Source: CAYHBO01 sp964354855
Lineage (GTDB): Bacteria; Babelota; Babeliae; Babelales; RVW-14
Direction of reading: 5' to 3'
DNA: 25,472 nucleotides
Assembly: GCA_964354855.1 (NCBI GenBank)
Contig: CAYHBO010000021.1
Span: forward strand, 1 to 25,472
Position 1 is the first letter of the stretch, and the number at the start of each line of letters is the position of its first letter. The translations under genes were made by a program, and so were the position numbers. The notes beneath the pieces were generated by a model. It had not been told where the DNA came from. It saw nothing but the letters and a program-made list of their open reading frames with translations, and made no database searches. Shown piece by piece: positions 16,386 through 23,278 of this stretch.

Positions 16386-17105
16386 ATGAAATCAATGCTT
16401 TGTGAAGCATCTTCCGTTATAAAGGCGATCGAATCTGTTTGGCAACAATCAGGAAAGCCCAGTGAATTCTCTATCAAAATTCTTGAAGCAGGTGAAAAAG
16501 GTATTTTGTGGTTTACCAAACATCCAGCAATCATTTCTATGAGCTATGATCCAAAGAAACAAACCGAAAAAGAAATTCAGACATTAACCGGGAAAGAAGA
16601 AATAGACCTATCAAATAATCATGCATCAAAGAAAAAAAGGCCAACAAGAACCAATGAACTCCCTATCCGTAACGCTTCTCCTGAAATAAAAAAGAATCAT
16701 CGCGAACTTCGTCCACAACCAAATACCTCTATTCCACAACAAAATAAACAACAGAGTCCTCAATCAAAACAATCTGAACAAAAACCTACTGATGTTTTTA
16801 TTGCAAATACCTGGACCGATGAGCAAGTAACTGATATTTCCCTATGGATGCAAGAAACTTTTGTCATATTAAAAAGTGAAACAAAGCTTACTACTTCAAT
16901 TGACAAAAAGACGCTACGTATTGCCATTGACAAATACCCGATCCCAGACGCTATAGAAAACAAAACACTTTACATAAGTCTTGGGAACCTTTTTATGCAA
17001 GCACTTAAGAAGAAACATAAGAAGAAGTTTCAAGGGTTTAATATTATTATCACCCTAACAGATGCTTCTTATAATGGAAATCAAAAATCAAGCAATGTTG
17101 AGTAA
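16386..17105 (+). CDS. jag: Divergent Jag/KhpB-like RNA-binding protein
   Basis: Residues 1-52 match the Jag N-terminal domain pattern: a helix (EASSVIKAIESVWQQSG) then SIKILEAGEKGILWFTKHPAIISM, which parallels the E-x-G-x-K-G-x-x-x-x-x-x-x-x-A-x-V core. A disordered Lys/Pro/Gln/Ser-rich linker covers about 55-137, with QQNKQQSPQSKQSEQ. The C-terminal region (about 142-226) has the alternating pattern of a KH type II domain, but without a GxxG loop. No R3H domain follows. Position directly before mnmE, with overlap, is the classical jag-mnmE order and strengthens the call. The ATG is preceded by GAAAGG at somewhat long distance. In other bacteria Jag/KhpB pairs with KhpA and binds RNA; with the degenerate KH here, RNA binding is uncertain. 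Confidence 0.7.
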   Translation: MKSMLCEASSVIKAIESVWQQSGKPSEFSIKILEAGEKGILWFTKHPAIISMSYDPKKQTEKEIQTLTGKEEIDLSNNHASKKKRPTRTNELPIRNASPEIKKNHRELRPQPNTSIPQQNKQQSPQSKQSEQKPTDVFIANTWTDEQVTDISLWMQETFVILKSETKLTTSIDKKTLRIAIDKYPIPDAIENKTLYISLGNLFMQALKKKHKKKFQGFNIIITLTDASYNGNQKSSNVE

Positions 17106-18507
17106 CGAACAAGACCCTATTGTCGCCTTGTGTACGCCACAAGGAAGTGGTGCCATAGCGATTATCCGATTATCAGGATCTAATGCTATAGAAATAGCAG
17201 ATGCTTTTGCACAACTTTCATCAGGACAATTCCTCAAAACTCAAGCTTCTCACACAATTCATCATGGTTATGTAATTGATAAACAATTAAATCCACATGA
17301 ACTCGTTGACGAAGTACTTTTTCTGCTCATGAAAAGCCCTAAGACTTTTACGGGTCAGAATACGGTTGAAATCAACTGTCACAATAATCCATTCATAATT
17401 AATCGCATTTTACAATGCGCTATTAAGATGGGTGCTCGACAAGCAAAACCAGGTGAATTCACTAAGCGCGCATATCTTAACGAAAAGATAGACCTTCTCC
17501 AAGCCGAAGCTATTCGTGATCTTATTCACGCACCATCAGAAGAAGCATTAAAAGCTTCTCTGGCACAAAGTAAAGGAAGTTTATCTCATCAAATAAAGCA
17601 ACTTGAACAAGAAATACTGATGCTTCTAACACTTACTGAAGCAAGTTTTGAATTCTTAGAAGAAGAACTTCAAGACATTGCTTTTCATCAAACCATCAAA
17701 GATAAAATGATAAGTGTTCAGAAAACAGTAAGGACTCTTAAGGCTACCTTTAATGAACAACAAGTCATTCGTGATGGTATTCGTATCGCCATTCTTGGTC
17801 ATGTTAATGCTGGAAAATCAACATTATTCAACGCTCTTGCTAATAAAAACCGTGCTATCGTCAGCGACATAGCAGGAACAACTCGTGATAGCATCGAATA
17901 TAATATCGTCGAAGATGGCATTTTTTGGCAACTTATCGATACCGCCGGACTACGCTCAACACAAAATACCATTGAACAACAAGGCATCGAACGTTCATTT
18001 GATGAAGCAAAGAGAGCGGATATCATTCTATTAATATTCGATGGATCAAAGCCATTAACTCCTGAAGAACTCTCGTTTTACGACAATTTTTATAAAAATC
18101 ATCATAAAAAAATTATTGTCGTTAACAATAAAAGTGATCTACCAATAATCAACAATAACGTACTTAAGCAACAATTAGACATTTTAAACATCTCAAACCC
18201 CTTCATGGTCAGTGCAAAAGAATGTTCAGGGATAGACACCCTTAAAAAAACAATCAAGGACAAGATTAATTTATTCTTTAAACAATACACATCTCCCTAC
18301 CTCCTCAATCAACGGCATATCATCCTTCTGACCGAATTAGATAATAAATTAAAATTTATTGCAGATAGCTATTTAGATTCACTAGAATATGAGTTGGTTG
18401 CTTATCAGCTCAGAAACCTTTTAGAGCAAATTGCTGAAATGACGGGAAAACAGGCATCTGAAGAAATTCTTAATACCGTTTTTTCAACATTTTGCATAGG
18501 TAAATGA
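17095..18507 (+). CDS. mnmE: tRNA uridine-5-carboxymethylaminomethyl modification GTPase MnmE
   Basis: With MnmG it modifies the wobble uridine of certain tRNAs. The N-terminal formyl-THF-binding domain (about 1-120) contains DPIVALCTPQGSGAIAIIRL. A helical domain surrounds the G domain (about 220-380), with G1 GHVNAGKS (235-242), G2 GTTRD (261-265), G3 DTAG (282-285) and G4 NNKSD. The C-terminus is FCIGK, with the catalytic cysteine C467. Length 470 (454 in E. coli). None of the possible starts has a clear Shine-Dalgarno. I chose ATG 17095 because it leaves eight residues before the conserved core. ATGs at 17074 and 17062 would add 7 or 11 residues. In every case the gene overlaps the jag-like gene (11-44 bases), so translation is probably coupled. 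Confidence 0.96.
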   Translation: MLSNEQDPIVALCTPQGSGAIAIIRLSGSNAIEIADAFAQLSSGQFLKTQASHTIHHGYVIDKQLNPHELVDEVLFLLMKSPKTFTGQNTVEINCHNNPFIINRILQCAIKMGARQAKPGEFTKRAYLNEKIDLLQAEAIRDLIHAPSEEALKASLAQSKGSLSHQIKQLEQEILMLLTLTEASFEFLEEELQDIAFHQTIKDKMISVQKTVRTLKATFNEQQVIRDGIRIAILGHVNAGKSTLFNALANKNRAIVSDIAGTTRDSIEYNIVEDGIFWQLIDTAGLRSTQNTIEQQGIERSFDEAKRADIILLIFDGSKPLTPEELSFYDNFYKNHHKKIIVVNNKSDLPIINNNVLKQQLDILNISNPFMVSAKECSGIDTLKKTIKDKINLFFKQYTSPYLLNQRHIILLTELDNKLKFIADSYLDSLEYELVAYQLRNLLEQIAEMTGKQASEEILNTVFSTFCIGK

Positions 18508-18518
18508 GGAAAGTGTTA

Positions 18519-18566
18519 ATGGCAACAAAAAAAAGCTTAAAAATCATTCGGGGGGATGAGAAATGA
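18519..18566 (+). CDS. Possible 15-codon leader ORF before the C39 peptidase gene
   Basis: An ATG at 18519 opens 15 codons (MATKKSLKIIRGDEK) and ends in TGA at 18564-18566. It overlaps the ATG of the following gene as ATGA. A strong Shine-Dalgarno GAGGAAAG (18506-18513) lies five bases upstream and overlaps the mnmE stop. The peptide is basic and has no homologue that I recognise. Likely function, if translated, is to bring ribosomes to the next start by termination-reinitiation. It could also be chance, since ORFs this short are common. Confidence 0.4.
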   Translation: MATKKSLKIIRGDEK

Positions 18567-19768
18567 AAAAAGAAATTGCCTTATTTTTTATATTACTAGG
18601 ACATATTTCAATCATATTTACCAGAGCAATTCCCATCTCAAGTCAATCTTCCTTTATTATAAAAAAGCCACTTCGTAAAAAATCAAAACGCTTCGTTATC
18701 AGAAGAAGATCGGAAATTAATACAAATCAGGGACACCCTATATTTGCTAAGACTCTCACACATTTTATTACCCCACCGAAAGAAAATGACCCAACACTAG
18801 ACAGCTATACCTGGGAAGATATCGCACCAATTCCTTTTGATGAACTGATTATTTCATGGAATGCAAAACGCCCCGAAAAAGGACACCTCACGTTTTGGAC
18901 ACAAGTACAATACGGGTCCCAGTGGTCGCCATGGCATCGCATGGCAAGCTGGGGTGCCAGCAAGCAGCGATCTTTTGTTAATAAACTTCATCAACACGTC
19001 CACACTAAACACGTACGAGTCGAGCTACAGCGGAAACAATCTGCTTGTGCATTTAGAATAAAAGCAGTTTTCCATGAAGGCGCCACTATAGAAAATCTCC
19101 ATGCCATTTTCGCTTGTCTCTCCTACCAAAATTATTTTAGAGCAACAAGCCCTTATATGAACTATCCTAAGTTATTCAAAGACTCAAATGCCAACGCCAT
19201 AAAACTTCCTCTCATCTCACAGATGCTTATCAATCACGATCGCTACCAAGATCTCTGCGCTCCTACCTCATTAAGTATGGTTACTTCCCATTTTAACAAG
19301 AAATTTTTATCCACCTACCCAACAAGTGAACTCGAATATTATAACTATGCGCTGAAGTTCGCTGGTAAAGTGCATGATTACGGTATTGATATTTATGGCA
19401 ATTGGCAATTAAATGCAGCTCAAGCTTACGATGCTTGCCAAGGAGAAGTATTTTTTAGAGTTGAGCGCCTAAACTCATTTGACAACCTTTATACCCTACT
19501 CAAAAACAAAGTGCCAGTAATCGTCAGCGTCAGACGCCTCAAGGGCGGAGCCACCCCTTATGCAAACGGTCATATTCTTGTGGTCGTCGGCTGGAACCAT
19601 GAAACTAAATCGGTTATCTGCCATGACCCAGCATTTAAAGGAAAAGAAATAACCCATGAATACCCACTACGAGATTTTTCACGTGCATGGGCACTCTCAA
19701 AAAACTTAAGTTATGTCGCGCTACCCAAAGACACCATCGATCAACTCGGTGATTTCATAACGGCCTGA
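18563..19768 (+). CDS. Exported C39-like (papain-fold) cysteine peptidase
   Basis: Predicted exported protease or peptide hydrolase. A signal peptide (about 1-21) is followed by a basic segment with many Arg/Lys (35-50). A beta-rich N-terminal domain (about 80-190) contains WTQVQYGSQWSPWHRMASWG. The C-terminal domain (about 215-395) resembles the Peptidase_C39_2 family. The catalytic triad is visible as C232 (DLCAPTSLSMV), H337 (NGHILVVVGW) and D355 (CHDPAF). Q229 may be the oxyanion residue. It lacks the ABC transporter domains of bacteriocin-processing C39 proteins. The ATG is 55 bp after mnmE, with a GGGGG/GATGAG ribosome site, and overlaps the stop of a 15-codon ORF. Substrate is unknown: cell-wall peptides, envelope proteins or host proteins are all possible. 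Confidence 0.85.
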   Translation: MKKEIALFFILLGHISIIFTRAIPISSQSSFIIKKPLRKKSKRFVIRRRSEINTNQGHPIFAKTLTHFITPPKENDPTLDSYTWEDIAPIPFDELIISWNAKRPEKGHLTFWTQVQYGSQWSPWHRMASWGASKQRSFVNKLHQHVHTKHVRVELQRKQSACAFRIKAVFHEGATIENLHAIFACLSYQNYFRATSPYMNYPKLFKDSNANAIKLPLISQMLINHDRYQDLCAPTSLSMVTSHFNKKFLSTYPTSELEYYNYALKFAGKVHDYGIDIYGNWQLNAAQAYDACQGEVFFRVERLNSFDNLYTLLKNKVPVIVSVRRLKGGATPYANGHILVVVGWNHETKSVICHDPAFKGKEITHEYPLRDFSRAWALSKNLSYVALPKDTIDQLGDFITA

Positions 19769-19797
19769 CCCTATTTATAAAAGATTTGCGGCTTTTT

Positions 19798-19827
19798 TTG
19801 ACAAAAATCAAAGTTTTTTGTTATAGT
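19798..19827 (+). promoter_or_regulatory. Strong extended -10 promoter of the rpsU operon
   Basis: A perfect -35 TTGACA (19798-19803), an 18-base spacer and the -10 box TATAGT (19822-19827, 5 of 6) preceded by TG at 19819-19820 form an extended -10 promoter. The leader to the rpsU ATG would be about 60 nt. It is the best promoter match I see in the window, fitting a ribosomal protein gene. Confidence 0.78.
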
Positions 19828-19893
19828 GTTGGGATCTATGAAAATCCATGAAATCGTATAACCCTTACAATTAAAGAAAGTGATTTTTACGCT

Positions 19894-20106
19894 ATGGCAA
19901 AAAAATACAACATTGAAATCAGTGTTAATGGCAATGTAGAAAAAAGCCTAAAACAGCTTAAGAAAAAGATTGAACGTGAAGGCGTTGTTCGTGATATGAA
20001 ACGTCAAGTTTATTTCGAGCCAAACACCCAAAAAAAACGTAAACGTCTTATGCGTGCCATTAAAAATAACTTCCTTAAAGATCAAGAAGAAAATCCATCT
20101 TGCTAA
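19894..20106 (+). CDS. rpsU: Small ribosomal subunit protein bS21
   Basis: Binds the 30S subunit near the anti-Shine-Dalgarno end of 16S rRNA and helps initiation. It has the S21 pattern NVEKSLKQLKKKIEREGVVRDMKR at about 14-37, followed by YFEPNTQKKRKRLMRAIKNN, a basic C-terminal helix. Length 70 matches the family. A GAAAG ribosome site lies before the ATG, somewhat far from it. It opens the rpsU-rbfA-kdsD-pilD-cupin run behind a strong promoter. Its stop codon is embedded in a hairpin (20101-20121) that might regulate or process the message. Confidence 0.95.
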   Translation: MAKKYNIEISVNGNVEKSLKQLKKKIEREGVVRDMKRQVYFEPNTQKKRKRLMRAIKNNFLKDQEENPSC

Positions 20107-20121
20107 CAAAATCAGTTAGCA
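20101..20121 (+). other. RNA hairpin over the rpsU stop codon
   Basis: A perfect 7-bp inverted repeat (TGCTAAC 20101-20107, GTTAGCA 20115-20121) with a 7-base loop contains the rpsU TAA. No T-tract follows, so it is not a simple terminator. It may be a processing or stability element that separates rpsU output from the downstream genes, or chance. Confidence 0.45.
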
Positions 20122-20157
20122 CCAAGTATCACTTTCACAAAAATTATTAGGCTCTCC

Positions 20158-20568
20158 ATGCATAACCCAAGAACTTCTCTTATTAAACGTGAGCAACGAA
20201 AATCTTTTTTGTTGCGCGAACTCTCAACCATGCTTCACACTCTATGCGAGGATGAGCCTAAATTAAGTCCACTATTTATATCCAAAGTTAATCTCTCTGA
20301 TGATGGTGGCATTTGTTATGTTTATATGTCCGCAACACCATTAGACCCAACAGTAACATCAAAGAAACTTTTTGAAGAACTAGTACCATCTCTTATTTTA
20401 TACAAACCATCAATGCGTAAAAGTCTTGCTGGGGTTCTTCAAAAACGATACGTACCTGATATAAAATTTTTATTTGATGAGAACCGAGAGAAAGTTGATA
20501 AAATCAATGAACTTCTCGATCGTGTACAACAGGAATTAGAAGAAACCGATCATAAACGGGATGTATAA
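20158..20568 (+). CDS. rbfA: Ribosome-binding factor A
   Basis: Assembly factor that matures the 16S rRNA 5' end within the 30S subunit. It shows the RbfA pattern: KREQRKSFLLRELSTMLHT near the N-terminus, LSPLFISKVNLSDDGGICYVYMS (about 38-60) and a type II KH core ending in LAGVLQKRYVPDIKFLFDEN (about 98-117). A charged helix (DKINELLDRVQQELEE) closes the protein. Length 136 is typical. It lies 51 bp after rpsU and abuts kdsD with no spacer (TAA then ATG). Co-expression with bS21 fits a joint role in small-subunit assembly. Confidence 0.93.
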   Translation: MHNPRTSLIKREQRKSFLLRELSTMLHTLCEDEPKLSPLFISKVNLSDDGGICYVYMSATPLDPTVTSKKLFEELVPSLILYKPSMRKSLAGVLQKRYVPDIKFLFDENREKVDKINELLDRVQQELEETDHKRDV

Positions 20569-21567
20569 ATGCAGCATCAGTCGGCTACAGAAGTACTCTC
20601 CGTTCAGCCGTCAATTAATAATGATCTCATTCGTGCACTTACATCAGAACTAATATCACTACAAAATCTTATCAATAACCTTCCTTATGAAGCAGAACTT
20701 CTTGTAAAAAAACTTCTTACCATCACTGGTAAAGTTATTTTTTCGGGTAGTGGCAAGTCAGGATTAGTTGCTCGAAAATTAGCAGCTACTTTTTCCAGCA
20801 TGGGGACGGCCGCATTATTTATGCACCCAAATGATGCTCTCCATGGAGATCTTGGTGTCATACAAAAAAATGATTTATTCATAGCATTGTCAAAAAGTGG
20901 CAACAGTGACGAATTTGAAAAAATTTTTTCTTTTCTATCCACCCAAAACTACGATAGCGTACTGTTATGTTGTTATCCTGGCCTACTTATGCAAACAGCA
21001 AATCTTGTCATTCAACTACCTATCATCACTGAAGCTTGTCATTTAAATCTTGCACCAACCAGCAGTACTACCTTAATGATGGCATTTGGTGATGCAGTGG
21101 CGATCGCAACCGCTCAACAACGAGGCTTTACCTCACATGATTTTGCACGCGTTCACCCGGCAGGAACACTGGGTAAAAAGTTACTCCTCACCGTCGCAGA
21201 CATTATGCATAAAGGTGACCGTATCCCACTCATTAGTCCAAATTGTTTATTTCAAGATCTGTTAATTACCATCACACAAAAAAAGCTTGGTGTTGGTATC
21301 ATTGTCGATGAAGAACAAAATCTTCTCGGGATTGTAACCGATGGAGACTTACGACGTGCATGTAACAATGGCATTAAGGTATTCGAACAAAAAGCTCACG
21401 AATTTATGACACGCGATCCACGAAGTATTCCTCCTACAATGCTTGCTTTAGAAGCACTTGAGTACATGGAACAATACAATATCACCACACTCACCGTCAT
21501 CAATGATACAAAAGTTATTGGATTAATTCACATTCACGACCTCATTAAAGCAGGTCTTCAAGGATAG
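20569..21567 (+). CDS. kdsD: Arabinose-5-phosphate isomerase (KdsD/KpsF/GutQ family)
   Basis: Converts ribulose-5-phosphate to arabinose-5-phosphate, the first step toward Kdo for the LPS core. The N-terminal SIS domain (about 40-185) carries SGSGKSG (59-65), LHGDLG (H92), SKSGNSDE, E155, LAPTSST (161-167) and HPAGTLGK (H196). Two CBS domains follow at about 210-265 and 275-332. Length 332 is the family norm (E. coli KdsD 328). Translation starts immediately after the rbfA stop, so it is coupled. With LptD elsewhere in the window, it supports a Kdo-containing LPS. A capsule-specific KpsF role cannot be excluded, but no capsule genes are nearby. Confidence 0.94.
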   Translation: MQHQSATEVLSVQPSINNDLIRALTSELISLQNLINNLPYEAELLVKKLLTITGKVIFSGSGKSGLVARKLAATFSSMGTAALFMHPNDALHGDLGVIQKNDLFIALSKSGNSDEFEKIFSFLSTQNYDSVLLCCYPGLLMQTANLVIQLPIITEACHLNLAPTSSTTLMMAFGDAVAIATAQQRGFTSHDFARVHPAGTLGKKLLLTVADIMHKGDRIPLISPNCLFQDLLITITQKKLGVGIIVDEEQNLLGIVTDGDLRRACNNGIKVFEQKAHEFMTRDPRSIPPTMLALEALEYMEQYNITTLTVINDTKVIGLIHIHDLIKAGLQG

Positions 21568-21575
21568 GATGATTA

Positions 21576-22376
21576 ATGGTAGAACCAATTATTTTCCTCC
21601 TTTTTTTCATCGTGCTGGGACTTTGCTGGGGATCTTTCTTAAACGTTGTTGCTTATCGTTTCACCTTCGATGAACCATTTTTTACGTGTCGCTCGCACTG
21701 CCCATCATGCAAAAAAACCATTGTGTTTTATGATAATATTCCCGTTATTTCCTGGATTTTACTCAACCGCCGCTGCCGACAATGCAACACCATCATCTCA
21801 TGGATTTATCCATTTATCGAAGTTACCACCAGCTTTCTGATAACCGCACTGGCACTTCATATGTTCGAATTACCCAACATAAACATCTCCAATTTACCTG
21901 CTTTTTTCGCCTATTTTATTTTATTTTCAGCGCTCATCGTAGCAACTGCAACCGATTTCCATGCAATGGTTATTCCACAACTCGTAACCGTTTGGCTTAT
22001 TCCTATCGGCATAGGATGCGCTTTCTTTGAATTCATTAATATAAGTTTATTTGAATCAATCGGGGGCATTATTCTTGGTTACGGAATTTTATGGCTAACC
22101 TCATGGCTTTTTAAGCAAGCAACGCACCAAGATGGTATTGGTGAAGGTGACTTTGAACTATTAGCCATGATCGGTTCTTTTTTAGGCATTAAAGGAGTTT
22201 GGTTTTCTCTCATGGGTGGATCGGTCATCGGTCTTCTTGGAGGAGGGGCTTATCTCATGCTTACTGTAAAAAACAAAAAAACACCAATTCCATTTGGTCC
22301 ATGCTTAGCGATTGGAGCAATAATTTTTTTCTTTTATGGAAAGTATTTATCTACCTACTTACTTGGTGGTTATTAA
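21576..22376 (+). CDS. pilD: Type IV prepilin peptidase / N-methylase (A24, PilD-like)
   Basis: Inner-membrane aspartic protease that cleaves type IV prepilins and type II secretion pseudopilins, then methylates the new N-terminus. The N-terminal cytoplasmic domain contains GSFLNVVAYR (19-28) and two CxxC zinc pairs (C42/C45, C67/C70), typical of the bifunctional form. About seven to eight hydrophobic segments follow. The catalytic aspartates are D127 (ATDFHAMVIP) and D192 in GEGDFELL (the family GxGD). Length 266 (PilD about 290). It starts 8 bp after kdsD. A pilin-like substrate gene lies about 340 bp downstream on the other strand. Confidence 0.94.
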   Translation: MVEPIIFLLFFIVLGLCWGSFLNVVAYRFTFDEPFFTCRSHCPSCKKTIVFYDNIPVISWILLNRRCRQCNTIISWIYPFIEVTTSFLITALALHMFELPNINISNLPAFFAYFILFSALIVATATDFHAMVIPQLVTVWLIPIGIGCAFFEFINISLFESIGGIILGYGILWLTSWLFKQATHQDGIGEGDFELLAMIGSFLGIKGVWFSLMGGSVIGLLGGGAYLMLTVKNKKTPIPFGPCLAIGAIIFFFYGKYLSTYLLGGY

Positions 22377-22386
22377 GGAGAAAACA

Positions 22387-22722
22387 ATGAGTAAGTTTAT
22401 CAAGAATAATATTGAAGCACGCTTTAGTTCACTCGTCGATGGTGAACATGGCACCTCTCTTTTCCAAACAAACAAACTTATCGGACGAGGCATTTATCTT
22501 ATGCCTCATCAGGAACATTTTGATAAAAGTAATCCTTCAGAAACAATCATGATCATGGTATTTCGCGGTACCGGAGAACTTAAACTGACTGAACAAGATG
22601 AGAAACCACTTCATCTTCAAATCATGAAAGGCGATATTCTCGTCATTCCAGCTAACGCTAACTTTAAAATTCTCAACACCGATCAAGCTTGCTTGGTTTT
22701 TACTCAAATAACCATCCGCTAA
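22387..22722 (+). CDS. Small cupin-fold protein
   Basis: A 111-residue single-domain protein with a cupin-like beta pattern: a G-R-G strand (LIGRGIYLMPHQEHF, about 31-45), ETIMIMVFRGTGELKL (about 52-67), and MKGDILVIPANANFKILNT (about 79-97), which matches the second cupin motif G-D-x-x-x-x-P-x-x-x-x-H in outline. The final histidine of that motif is replaced (N) and only H42 and H45 remain near motif 1, so metal binding is uncertain. The ATG 22387 is chosen because AAGGAG (22375-22380) sits ideally and overlaps the pilD stop. An in-frame upstream ATG at 22336 would run inside pilD. It is the last gene of the rpsU run. Role unknown. Confidence 0.8.
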   Translation: MSKFIKNNIEARFSSLVDGEHGTSLFQTNKLIGRGIYLMPHQEHFDKSNPSETIMIMVFRGTGELKLTEQDEKPLHLQIMKGDILVIPANANFKILNTDQACLVFTQITIR

Positions 22723-23198
22723 TCGATACCGTTTTGCACATTTTCGATTTGCCGGCTCTCATTCACCATCCACACATCTGCCTTATTCTTGGTAATATTC
22801 CCAGCCGCTTTCACGACAAAGCCCTCTTCAACTACTCCGGTTTCCCCTAATTCCTCTTTAGGCGTATTAAGCTTCCCAGTAAAATAGTGAACCCCCTCTT
22901 GGGCTCCAGAAAAATTGAATCCATAGGTATAATAAAAATTTTCTCGTTTACCACCACCTTTATATCCTTCAGGTTTCCAGCCAAGACCATCATCTCCATA
23001 AAGAACCGTCGTATAACGACCATGTTGTGCAAAATAAGCTTGTTCAGCAGTATGTAATGATGCGAGATTAACGACAACCTCAGCCTGACGGGCTTTAGCA
23101 AGATATTTAAAATAATGTGGCACCGAAATTGCAGCTAAAATAGCAATAATGGCAATGACAATCATCAATTCAATAAGCGTAAACGCCGGCGACTTCAT
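22719..23198 (-). CDS. Type IV pilin / pseudopilin-like protein
   Basis: Exported major or minor pilin-like protein. It has the class III signal: a short leader MKSPA, then FTLIELMIVIAIIAILAAI, the N-methylation segment and hydrophobic helix, with Glu at mature position 5 (E10). The globular domain (about 40-159) is Gly/Tyr/Lys-rich. It has NLASLHTAEQAYFAQHGRYTT-like content, as in PilA/GspG proteins. No C-terminal disulfide pair is present. The residue before cleavage is Ala rather than the usual Gly. GAGGGGGAG precedes the ATG at good spacing. The stop overlaps the cupin stop by four bases from the opposite strand. It lies near the PilD-like gene, which would process it. Pilus versus type II secretion role is not decidable. 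Confidence 0.9.
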   Translation of the reverse strand: MKSPAFTLIELMIVIAIIAILAAISVPHYFKYLAKARQAEVVVNLASLHTAEQAYFAQHGRYTTVLYGDDGLGWKPEGYKGGGKRENFYYTYGFNFSGAQEGVHYFTGKLNTPKEELGETGVVEEGFVVKAAGNITKNKADVWMVNESRQIENVQNGID

Positions 23199-23278
23199 AG
23201 ACTCCCCCTCAAAATAAAAAAATGTCCCAAGGCAATGGTCTCATGAACAGGGTATAAAAATCAACGATTTCGCTTATA

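Noticed and set aside
19770..19800. Possible terminator after the C39 peptidase gene (AAAAG...CTTTTTTT)
   Set aside because: The stem is only 4-5 A/T-rich pairs and uses the T-run itself, so it is too weak to claim.
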